In this document: positions 1 to 5,139 of the stretch, in pieces
How positions within the stretch are numbered: position 1 is the stretch's first letter
Layout of the letters: each line of letters starts with the position of its first letter
Origin: DATDWC01 sp035289805
GTDB lineage: Bacteria; Patescibacteriota; Gracilibacteria; Peribacterales; Peribacteraceae
Length of the DNA: 8,794 bases
NCBI GenBank assembly: GCA_035289805.1
Contig: DATDWC010000048.1
Location: forward strand, 1 to 8,794
Direction of reading: 5' to 3'
Made by a program: the position numbers and the translations under genes
The notes under the pieces: model-generated
What the model was told of the DNA's origin: nothing
Databases searched by the model: none
What the model saw: only the letters and a program-made list of their open reading frames with translations

Positions 1-386
1 TTCCTCGGCAAATACTTTTCCCGCGGATCCTCCGTCGTACTTCGTGGAATGATGGAGTAATGCATTCTCTTCCAGAACCATGCCTGCAGCAAAATGAAAA
101 CGATAATAGAGAGTCCCCACACCGCCCAGAGAATTCGCATGGCAAAGAACTGGATCTCCTCCACGCGGCAAATGATTAAGACAATCCCGATGATAGAAAA
201 CCACCGAAGTGCTGCAGCCCAGGATTTTGCAAGTCTCCTCGTCACAGAGTTCTGATGCCTATTTCGCCAAGCGGCGAGAGCAAAGGATGCAAGGAAGAAA
301 ACTCCAAGTACCCCAAAGAGAATGAGCACCTTGGGACTTCCATAATTCGCACTGCCGGGATTCGGATAGAACCAATAGCTAAGCAT
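1..386 (-). CDS. Three-helix membrane protein of unknown function (C-terminus beyond window edge)
   Basis: The reading frame stays open from the ATG at 386 to the left edge, giving 128 codons with no stop seen. The protein begins MLSYWFYPNPGSANYG. Three hydrophobic segments are predicted at about residues 19-40, 63-74 and 83-104, followed by a polar tail ending in EKYLPR. The layout, with a charged RVEEIQFF stretch before the third helix, resembles a small CPR membrane family I know only as uncharacterised; in those proteins a KYLP-like motif lies near the C-terminus, so little is probably missing. The start is chosen because ATGCTTAG overlaps the stop of the upstream gene by 8 bases, which suggests translational coupling. 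There is no Shine-Dalgarno sequence. It is probably the last of three co-transcribed membrane-protein genes. No function can be assigned. Confidence 0.75.
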   Translation of the reverse strand, partial: MLSYWFYPNPGSANYGSPKVLILFGVLGVFFLASFALAAWRNRHQNSVTRRLAKSWAAALRWFSIIGIVLIICRVEEIQFFAMRILWAVWGLSIIVFILLQAWFWKRMHYSIIPRSTTEDPREKYLPR

Positions 387-831
387 GAACCGGTGCTGGA
401 ACGATATCCTTCTGCATCGCTTTTTGAATACGCTCATTGGCGTCAATCTTCTTCAATCCCTCCACATGCTCCCTCGCCTTCGATTTTACACGGGCAAGCT
501 TCTCCTGTCGCTCGGTGAGGAGGGTATGGAGCTCTGCAATCTTTGTAGCAGTTTCCCGTTGCTGCAGAGTCTCCGAAGGTCGGACGAGGAGGTAGAGGAA
601 GAATCCAACCACAGGGAGGAGAGCCACCATCACAATGCAAAAGGTCTGCACGAGGAGAGAATTCGATCTCTGGAGAATGTCGCGAGTTGCGTAGAACACG
701 AGGTACACGAGGAGGAGTGCGCTGAGTCCCAAGCCGATCTGCATGGCACGGATTACAGGATCGTCGTTGAACATACCGTTTAAGAAATTGCCGCTTGGAC
801 CAAATCTTGTTAGTGCTGCTGATACTTCCAT
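379..831 (-). CDS. Small two-helix membrane protein with C-terminal coiled coil
   Basis: Read from the ATG at 831, this is 150 residues. Two hydrophobic segments (about 33-47 and 62-83) enclose a loop containing ATRDILQRSNS. They are followed by VRPSET and a charged, heptad-like helix (about 88-140), probably a cytoplasmic coiled coil. The ATRDI-loop, second helix and RPSET order resembles a membrane module common in CPR proteins, where it is often followed by a zinc ribbon; no zinc ribbon is present here. The function is unknown. The gene overlaps the end of the Lgt-like gene by 22 bases and the start of the next gene by 8. An alternative start is the ATG at 774 (MFNDDPVIR), which would place the first helix nearer the N-terminus and avoid the overlap. 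Neither start has a ribosome binding site. The frame extends to 900, but that part lies inside the Lgt-like gene. Confidence 0.75.
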   Translation of the reverse strand: MEVSAALTRFGPSGNFLNGMFNDDPVIRAMQIGLGLSALLLVYLVFYATRDILQRSNSLLVQTFCIVMVALLPVVGFFLYLLVRPSETLQQRETATKIAELHTLLTERQEKLARVKSKAREHVEGLKKIDANERIQKAMQKDIVPAPVHA

Positions 832-1763
832 CGGTAGGCGTAAACGTACACGACCGTCGCGATCATCGCAAGCACTGCAAGGAATTGGCTGAAGCGCCAT
901 TCTACCGATGCCACGGTAATGAATGGGCGGAGGAGGAGGTAGGCAATCGTTCCAAAACCGACAATGACTCCATTCATGAGGCTATAGCGTGGTGAAATCT
1001 TCCTCTCGATCACGGTGAGGATGCCAAGACTCACAAAGAGACAGGCAAGGAACACAAAATCCGTAAGCTTTGCAAAGATCGTGATGGCAAAATCTCCGCG
1101 GTAGTACTCAAAGAAGAGTACCCCAAGGCATCCGAGGAATGTTCCAAGGAGTGTCGGGAATCCAAAGCCTTTCCTCCCACCAAAAGTCATCGTGTCGCCG
1201 AAGCGTCTCTTGTGGAGAAGTAGGAGCAGAATCGTCACCCCCAAAAACCAGAATGTGTAGTAGAGCTGCACCGGGTGCACGGGGACTGTGTAGCGCACAT
1301 GCATGGATTCCAGAGTGATACCCCACGGCATGTTCGTTGGCTTGCCATAGGAGAGAGCACCAAGGAGCCTCCCAAACCAATCGAACGTAAAGAGAAGCGT
1401 CATCGAAGGAAACAGCGCATCGAGCCATACAAGGAACATCTCCTGCTCGCGCCAGAGGAAGAAGCAGAGCATCACCACAATGCCGATGCACCCACCCACC
1501 GTACTAAATTCCCCATCCCAAAATATAAATGCGCGGAGTGGATCCTGTACGTATACCCGGTAGAGAAGGAGGAGGGCGAAGAGTCTCCCAAAGAGGAGGA
1601 ACGCGACTGCAAACCAGACTCCCCTCCGGAGAAACAGTGTTATGCGGAGTCCTTCCTTCTGCACAATCCGCATGAAGAGATCCACCGAAAGCATGATGCC
1701 AATGAGCAGACAAATAATGGACGAGCGGAAGAGGAAAGGGCCGATTTGGAATGCCTCGAACAC
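810..1763 (-). CDS. Lgt-family (prolipoprotein diacylglyceryl transferase-like) membrane protein
   Basis: From the GTG at 1763 this is a 317-residue polytopic membrane protein. Lgt transfers diacylglycerol from phosphatidylglycerol to the lipobox cysteine of prolipoproteins. Family marks visible: FQIGPF near the N-terminus, WDGEFSTVGG (82-91) where Lgt has W-x-G-G-x-S-x-H-G-G, GR (131-132) matching the essential Arg143 region of E. coli, YGKPTNMPWGI, HPVQLYY (163-169) and FEYYRGD (218-224) matching the late ExxR motif. Departures: the usual His of the HGG loop is Val89, and the GRxGNFxNGE segment is shortened to GRLLGALSYG, so the usual Asn is absent. Two further hydrophobic segments (about 263-280 and 293-310) follow the core. 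The open frame runs back to an ATG at 1922, but that N-terminus would be translated from the intergenic inverted repeat. The GTG at 1763 puts FEAFQIGPF at the N-terminus, as in Lgt. Activity is uncertain. Confidence 0.8.
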   Translation of the reverse strand: MFEAFQIGPFLFRSSIICLLIGIMLSVDLFMRIVQKEGLRITLFLRRGVWFAVAFLLFGRLFALLLLYRVYVQDPLRAFIFWDGEFSTVGGCIGIVVMLCFFLWREQEMFLVWLDALFPSMTLLFTFDWFGRLLGALSYGKPTNMPWGITLESMHVRYTVPVHPVQLYYTFWFLGVTILLLLLHKRRFGDTMTFGGRKGFGFPTLLGTFLGCLGVLFFEYYRGDFAITIFAKLTDFVFLACLFVSLGILTVIERKISPRYSLMNGVIVGFGTIAYLLLRPFITVASVEWRFSQFLAVLAMIATVVYVYAYRWKYQQH

Positions 1764-1770
1764 GGGGTAT

Positions 1771-1776
1771 AGGGTA
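1771..1776 (-). promoter_or_regulatory. Possible -10 element for the Lgt-like gene
   Basis: On the minus strand TACCCT lies 7 bases before the GTG at 1763. It keeps only the three most conserved -10 positions (T, A and the final T). At this distance transcription would begin at or next to the start codon. It is called mainly because the same arrangement recurs at other genes in the window. No clear -35 was seen. Confidence 0.3.
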
Positions 1777-1806
1777 GCTTTTTCGAGAGCGCGGGTACAG
1801 GGGGAT

Positions 1807-1881
1807 GGTTTGGAGGTTTGGAAGTTCTGAGGTTCTGATGTATTCGAACCTCCAAACCACAGAACCACAAAACCACAGAAC
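1807..1881. repeat. Intergenic inverted repeat built of GGTTTGGAGGTT and GTTCTG words
   Basis: A perfect 12-base arm, GGTTTGGAGGTT at 1807-1818, is complemented by AACCTCCAAACC at 1847-1858. GTTCTG and GGTTCTG at 1824-1837 can pair with CAGAACC at 1860-1866 and CAGAAC at 1876-1881. The element fills the gap between the SLH gene and the Lgt-like gene, both on the minus strand. A short T run (1882-1886) follows only in the plus direction, so it is not a standard intrinsic terminator for the SLH transcript, although the RNA could still fold. Confidence 0.7.
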
Positions 1882-1890
1882 TTTTTCCGT

Positions 1891-2535
1891 TCACAAACAA
1901 TCCGGATACTCCCCTCCCTCATCCACCCGATACAGCATTGCCACCATCTCTGCCCGGTTCACAGGATCATGGGGGCGAACGTTGCGTGTTCCATCATCCC
2001 CACGAAGAATGCAGTGATCAGCTGCAGCTTGAATGGCTTCAGTAAACCATTCCCCTGCCGAGTTATCTGCAAATGCCGGCGCCCTCCCCAGTCTCTTTTT
2101 TCCAAATGCGCGCTGCATCAGCACCGCAGCCTCCGCCCTTGTAATCGAATCATTCGGACGAGCTCTGCAGGATTTGGAAGAAGCTCTTCCGCGATTTTCC
2201 GGTAAATAGCAGTTTCCATCACCTCGGGTCCAGCCTTCGCGGGCCGATTCCTCCAGGTACCCAAAGTACCAATCACCTGGTGATACATCAGAAAAGCTGG
2301 ATGTTGCAGGAATTTCATCCAGGATGCCGCCATTGAGCTCGGTAACGAGCTTCATAAATTCCGCACGGGATGCCCTGGCCTCTGGACGAAAGAGTGGCTG
2401 CCTGGAATCCAGATATCCTTGCTGAAGAAAATGCTGAACTTCCTCTATGTACCACGCCCCGAAAGGAATATCCGCATAGTGGAGCGGGGCGGCATGAGCG
2501 AGTGGAAGAATAAGGACAAGGAGGAGACGAAACAT
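1891..2535 (-). CDS. Secreted S-layer homology (SLH) domain protein
   Basis: The 214-residue protein has a signal peptide (MFRLLLVLILPLAHA, probable cleavage after AHA near residue 15) and three SLH repeats filling the mature part: about 19-64, 81-144 and 154-204. Each begins with an aromatic YAD, FSD or FAD motif and ends with an RAE motif (SRAEF, TRAEA, NRAEM). SLH domains anchor proteins non-covalently to cell-wall polymers. Here nothing else is attached, so the protein may be a surface or adaptor subunit. Four cysteines (109, 123, 175, 213) suggest disulfides; 109 and 123 flank an insertion in the second repeat. The ATG at 2535 is preferred over an upstream GTG at 2553 because it starts directly with the hydrophobic signal. 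The gene ends in TGA, evidence that UGA is a stop here. It is divergent from prfA with a 37-base gap. Confidence 0.88.
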   Translation of the reverse strand: MFRLLLVLILPLAHAAPLHYADIPFGAWYIEEVQHFLQQGYLDSRQPLFRPEARASRAEFMKLVTELNGGILDEIPATSSFSDVSPGDWYFGYLEESAREGWTRGDGNCYLPENRGRASSKSCRARPNDSITRAEAAVLMQRAFGKKRLGRAPAFADNSAGEWFTEAIQAAADHCILRGDDGTRNVRPHDPVNRAEMVAMLYRVDEGGEYPDCL

Positions 2536-2543
2536 GCTGGGAA

Positions 2544-2549
2544 AGAGTA
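2544..2549 (-). promoter_or_regulatory. Possible extended -10 element for the SLH gene
   Basis: Minus-strand TGTTACTCT contains a TGn extension and a four-of-six match to TATAAT, ending 8 bases before the ATG at 2535. Transcription would start at or within a base or two of the start codon. No -35 is evident. It lies within the 37-base divergent gap shared with the prfA promoter. Confidence 0.4.
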
Positions 2550-2560
2550 ACACACGAGAT

Positions 2561-2566
2561 TACAAT
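2561..2566 (+). promoter_or_regulatory. Probable -10 element of prfA
   Basis: TACAAT (five of six to consensus) ends 6 bases before the ATG at 2573, so the expected transcription start falls on or beside the start codon and the mRNA would be essentially leaderless. No convincing -35 is seen 17 bases upstream. The absence of a Shine-Dalgarno sequence before 2573 fits this reading. Confidence 0.5.
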
Positions 2567-2572
2567 TCCTCC

Positions 2573-3634
2573 ATGCTCGGTAAAGCCAGATCTCTCCAGA
2601 AGGAGTACGAAACTCTGCAGCAACTACTCATCGATCCCAAAACATCGGAAAATCCCGCAGAGCTTAAACGTATCGGCAAGCGCCTCTCCCGACTTTCGGA
2701 AATTGTTCCGGTCCTCTCCGAGTATCTCCGCTATCAACAGTCGATAGAGGAAGCAGCTCGTCTTAGGGATGATCCAGAACTCAAAGCTCTTGCAGAAGAA
2801 GAAGCGGAGGAAGCAAAAAAAAAGATTCCCGAGCTCGAGGAGAAAATAAAATCATTCCTCATTCCAAGGGACGAAGATGACGATCGCTCGGTTATTGTGG
2901 AAGTCCGTGCCGGAACCGGAGGCGAGGAAGCAGCACACTTTGCCGCAGAGCTCCTACGAATGTACATCCGCTATGCGGAGAAGAGAGGATGGAAAACAGA
3001 GCTCATGGATAAGAGTGATGCAGAGGGTGGTGGTATTAAGGAAGCGATCATCAGAATTCCAAATACCGGCGCCTATGGGGAACTCAAGTTCGAAAGTGGT
3101 GTGCATCGCGTGCAGCGCGTGCCGGAGACCGAAGCAAAAGGTCGCATCCATACGTCGGCAGCTTCCGTTGCGATTCTCCCGGAAGCTGAGGAAGTGGAAA
3201 TCATCATCAAACCCGAAGACTTGAAGATTGATGTTTACCGTTCTTCAGGCCCCGGGGGACAGAGCGTCAATACCACAGATTCCGCCGTGCGCATCACCCA
3301 TATTCCAACCGGAACCGTCGTCGCATGCCAGGATGAAAAATCGCAGCTCAAGAATAAAGCGAAAGCACTCAAGATTCTCCGCTCCAGGATCTATGCAACG
3401 GAGCAGGAACGACTTGCAAAGGAACGAGGAGAAATGCGCTCCGGGCAGATTGGCTCAGGCGATCGGAGCGAGAAGATCCGCACTTACAACTTTCCTCAGG
3501 ATAGAGTGACGGATCACAGGATTAAAGAGAACTTCAGCAACCTGCCGAAGATCATGGAGGGAGATATCGACTCAATCATCAGAATGCTGAAGGAAGCCGA
3601 TAAAGCCCAAAAGCTCGAAAAGATGAAGATTTAG
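2573..3634 (+). CDS. prfA: Peptide chain release factor 1 (RF1)
   Basis: The 353-residue protein recognises UAG and UAA stop codons in the ribosomal A site and triggers peptidyl-tRNA hydrolysis. Visible marks: an N-terminal helical domain with a long charged coiled coil (about 55-97), VRAGTGGEEAAHFAAELLRMY (111-131), the stop-codon recognition segment HRVQRVPETEAKGRIHTS with the PxT tripeptide as PET (184-186), and the catalytic loop SSGPGGQSVNTTDSAVR with GGQ at 228-230. RF2 would have SPF instead of PxT, so this is RF1. Length is close to the usual 350-360. The ATG at 2573 is chosen because it gives a normal RF1 N-terminus (MLGKARSLQKEYETL). An in-frame ATG at 2534 would add 13 atypical residues and overlap the SLH start. 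The gene ends in TAG, a codon RF1 itself reads. A run of nine A bases (2815-2823) lies in the coiled coil. Confidence 0.97.
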   Translation: MLGKARSLQKEYETLQQLLIDPKTSENPAELKRIGKRLSRLSEIVPVLSEYLRYQQSIEEAARLRDDPELKALAEEEAEEAKKKIPELEEKIKSFLIPRDEDDDRSVIVEVRAGTGGEEAAHFAAELLRMYIRYAEKRGWKTELMDKSDAEGGGIKEAIIRIPNTGAYGELKFESGVHRVQRVPETEAKGRIHTSAASVAILPEAEEVEIIIKPEDLKIDVYRSSGPGGQSVNTTDSAVRITHIPTGTVVACQDEKSQLKNKAKALKILRSRIYATEQERLAKERGEMRSGQIGSGDRSEKIRTYNFPQDRVTDHRIKENFSNLPKIMEGDIDSIIRMLKEADKAQKLEKMKI

Positions 3635-3643
3635 TGGTATAAT
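3635..3643 (+). promoter_or_regulatory. Extended -10 promoter after prfA
   Basis: TGGTATAAT is a TGn extension followed by a perfect TATAAT, starting at the base right after the prfA stop codon. It should drive the small anchored protein at 3658, with a leader of only about 8 bases. GGGGAG at 3644-3649 resembles a Shine-Dalgarno sequence but would lie mostly upstream of the predicted transcription start; it could work on read-through mRNA from prfA. Confidence 0.6.
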
Positions 3644-3657
3644 GGGGAGAAACACTC

Positions 3658-4083
3658 ATGAAAATCCCCTCAATTAGGAAGATCCATCCGGCAATCATTG
3701 GAGCTGTGATCCTGCTCGTATTAATCCTCATTATAAAGAGCGGTGATATTTCCCGTTTCCTAAGAGCACAGCTACTCCCAAACGATTCCTGTAGTGATCA
3801 AAGCGATAACGATGGTGATGGGAATGCTGATTACCCCAGCGATCTGGGGTGTCTCCGCATCACCGATGAGAACGAAAATCAGGATGGAGAATGCTTCGAT
3901 AGAATGGATAACGATGGCGATGGAGCGGTGGATAGTGCGGATTTTAGTTGCCGCATTCTCTTCAATGGAGAAAGTATGCCAAAATCATTCTGCCAGGATG
4001 GCATCGATAACGATCACGATGGATCTATCGATCTCTTTGATCAGGGTTGCGCCAATGCGCAGGATCATAGTGAGAATAATTAG
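3658..4083 (+). CDS. Membrane-anchored protein with three cysteine-bracketed DNDGDG calcium-type repeats
   Basis: The 141-residue protein has a basic N-terminus (MKIPSIRKIH), one hydrophobic segment (about 11-27) that is either a signal anchor or an uncleaved signal, and an exported region with three repeats of about 20 residues, each closed by two cysteines: C45-C65, C79-C98 and C112-C131. The cores are DNDGDGNAD, DNDGDGAVD and DNDHDGSID. These resemble the Asp-rich calcium-binding loops of thrombospondin type 3 and dockerin-type repeats. Each unit probably binds calcium and carries one disulfide. Residues 66-78 and 99-111 are linkers. No enzymatic domain is present, so a structural or adhesive surface role is inferred. 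The ATG at 3658 is supported by the promoter at 3635-3643 and the signal-like N-terminus. The TAG stop lies inside the downstream inverted repeat. Confidence 0.85.
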   Translation: MKIPSIRKIHPAIIGAVILLVLILIIKSGDISRFLRAQLLPNDSCSDQSDNDGDGNADYPSDLGCLRITDENENQDGECFDRMDNDGDGAVDSADFSCRILFNGESMPKSFCQDGIDNDHDGSIDLFDQGCANAQDHSENN

Positions 4084-4163
4084 GGCGATAGGGCCAGTGG
4101 GCAGTTAGGGCTATAGGGCATTTTTTTGTACGCCCTAACTGCCCTAAAGTCCTACAGCCCTAA
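4080..4163. terminator. TTAGGGC-word inverted repeat between convergent genes, probable bidirectional terminator
   Basis: A 32-base left arm (4080-4111) pairs with a 32-base right arm (4132-4163) at 26 of 32 positions, including perfect outer 7-base (TTAGGGC) and inner 13-base (GGGCAGTTAGGGC) blocks. The loop of 20 bases contains seven T in a row. The outer TTAGGGC of each arm contains the TAG stop codon of the adjacent gene. It is well placed to end transcription from both sides, although the T run is in the loop rather than after the stem. Confidence 0.65.
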
Positions 4164-4657
4164 TTCCTTACCTCTTCTAATACTTTCACCCCCGCACTCA
4201 CAGAAGCACCCGTTTCTTGAACAGTGCACCGCTCATCACCAGAAGCCCCGGAGCATGTGACATCGGATGTGCGATCACTATTCTCATCGAAGAAGCAGCA
4301 CACACGCCGCGCCGAGCACTTCTCCCCTACTTCTGCACAATCTTTCTGACATTCCCCAGAGCGACAGAGCGCTCCGTTGCCGCAGTCAGCATCACTTTTG
4401 CATGTGTTCTGGCAGGTTCCCGGTGTCTCCTCTGTTGCGTTTTCACACGTGAATCCCGTCATACAATTCGTGGAATCCCAGCACTGACCATTTCTATCCT
4501 GATTTTCATACACCGTTCTCGCCTTCCTCCGTTCTAATTTCTCCTCCTCAAGGAACACTTTTTTCCATGCAGGCATCCACTCACCCTCTCCCCCCCCGCT
4601 ACAAGAGACGAGGAGAAGAGAAAACACTGCAACGGAGAGGCTCATACGATTTTTCAT
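4160..4657 (-). CDS. Cysteine-rich lipoprotein
   Basis: The 165-residue protein has a lipoprotein signal: MKNRMSLSVAVFSLLLVSC with lipobox LVSC and acylation site C19. A Gly-rich spacer and a charged helix (about 31-50) follow. The main domain (59-144) has 14 cysteines, including CQNTCKSDADCGNGALC and CSARRVCC, a spacing like that of small disulfide-knotted extracellular modules. With an even number, seven disulfides are possible. No catalytic motif is recognised; a surface binding or structural role is inferred. The gene lies 21 bases after the DUF378 gene on the same strand, so the two are probably one transcript. An in-frame ATG at codon 5 is an alternative start, but the first keeps the basic n-region. 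Its TAG stop lies within the inverted repeat shared with the convergent neighbour. Confidence 0.85.
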   Translation of the reverse strand: MKNRMSLSVAVFSLLLVSCSGGGEGEWMPAWKKVFLEEEKLERRKARTVYENQDRNGQCWDSTNCMTGFTCENATEETPGTCQNTCKSDADCGNGALCRSGECQKDCAEVGEKCSARRVCCFFDENSDRTSDVTCSGASGDERCTVQETGASVSAGVKVLEEVRN

Positions 4658-4678
4658 ACGCTTTGGAGTGAAGAAGAA

Positions 4679-4942
4679 TTATTGCTGTGCCATTGGCTGC
4701 GATCCAGGAGCACAGGAACCGTTCTTGCAACAAAACTTACATCCCTTCACGAGGGAAAGGAGCATCGCGAGTCCCGCAAGACCGACGATCACGTACACAG
4801 CTCTAGCTGCCATCGGTACAGAACCGAGGAGTTCTGCCACAAGATCAAACTGGAACGCACCGACGAGTCCCCAGTTTAAAGCACCGATAATGACGATTAT
4901 TTTTGCAACCATGCAGAGATTGCAACAGTGTTTACCCATCAT
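4679..4942 (-). CDS. DUF378 family small membrane protein with terminal cysteine clusters
   Basis: The 87-residue protein carries the DUF378 signature: a first helix with IIVIIGALNWGLVG (15-28), the FDLVAELLGS loop (32-41), and a second helix AVYVIVGLAGLAMLL (48-62). DUF378 proteins are two-helix membrane proteins of unknown function. Unusually, cysteines cluster at both ends: C6, C7 and C10 before the first helix, and C68, C71, C72 and C77 after the second. With two helices both ends lie on the same side of the membrane, so they could together bind a metal or form disulfides. The start is one of two adjacent ATG codons (4942 or 4939). No ribosome binding site is clear. It is the first gene of a probable pair with the cysteine-rich lipoprotein 21 bases downstream. 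Confidence 0.88.
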   Translation of the reverse strand: MMGKHCCNLCMVAKIIVIIGALNWGLVGAFQFDLVAELLGSVPMAARAVYVIVGLAGLAMLLSLVKGCKFCCKNGSCAPGSQPMAQQ

Positions 4943-5024
4943 AGAGAGTGGAGGAAAGAAAGTAAGAAGAGTTCAATAGAAGAGTATGGGGAAAACCTTT
5001 TCCTTGGGCAAGGACAAAGGAATT

Positions 5025-5113
5025 GGGGCTAGAGGACTTTAGGGCTGTAGGGCACGTATCTCATTATTGAGCCCTAACTGCCCTAACTGCCCTAAAGCCC
5101 TAAAGCCCTAAAA
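5025..5113. repeat. TTAGGGC-word inverted and tandem repeat in a divergent intergenic region
   Basis: The left arm (5025-5053) contains GGACTTTAGGGCTGTAGGGC. The right arm (5071-5113) is a tandem series GCCCTAACT, GCCCTAACT, GCCCTAAA, GCCCTAAA, GCCCTAAAA. The arms are imperfect complements around a 17-base loop. The vocabulary is the same as in the 4080-4163 element, and TAGAGGACTTTAGGGC here nearly repeats TGTAGGACTTTAGGGC on the minus strand there. It fills the middle of the 197-base gap between divergent genes (DUF378 and rlmN), so it is not at the end of either. The rest of that gap shows nothing I can name apart from a possible rlmN -10. Confidence 0.75.
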
Positions 5114-5125
5114 CCTATCACACGC

Positions 5126-5131
5126 TAGAAT
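5126..5131 (+). promoter_or_regulatory. Probable -10 element of rlmN
   Basis: TAGAAT (five of six) ends 8 bases before the ATG at 5140, so transcription would start at or next to the start codon. No -35 or Shine-Dalgarno sequence was found. The layout matches that of prfA. Confidence 0.45.
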
Positions 5132-5139
5132 TCCATCGC

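Noticed and set aside
385..783. Long plus-strand open frame opposite the two-helix protein
   Set aside because: It is antisense to a coherent membrane-protein gene and rich in Glu and His as expected for a reversed hydrophobic frame; no family resemblance.
1275..1772. 165-codon plus-strand frame opposite the Lgt-like gene
   Set aside because: Highly charged antisense shadow of a hydrophobic coding region, with no recognisable domain.
1764..1922. N-terminal extension of the Lgt-like protein from the ATG at 1922
   Set aside because: The added 53 residues would be encoded by the intergenic inverted repeat and overlap the SLH gene by 32 bases; they resemble no Lgt N-terminus.
2534..2572. Upstream in-frame ATG for prfA at 2534
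   Set aside because: It overlaps the SLH start codon and would add 13 residues absent from RF1 proteins; the ATG at 2573 follows a -10 element directly.
3644..3649. GGGGAG as a normal Shine-Dalgarno site
   Set aside because: It lies between the -10 hexamer and the predicted transcription start, so it would be mostly missing from mRNA made at that promoter; kept only as a comment under the promoter.
5071..5113. CCCTAA tandem units look like eukaryotic telomere repeats
   Set aside because: The units are GCCCTAA with variable extra bases, only five in number, and lie between ordinary bacterial genes inside an inverted repeat.
4080..5113. TTAGGGC repeats as a CRISPR array
   Set aside because: Units are 7-9 bases with no spacers of regular length, and no cas gene is present.
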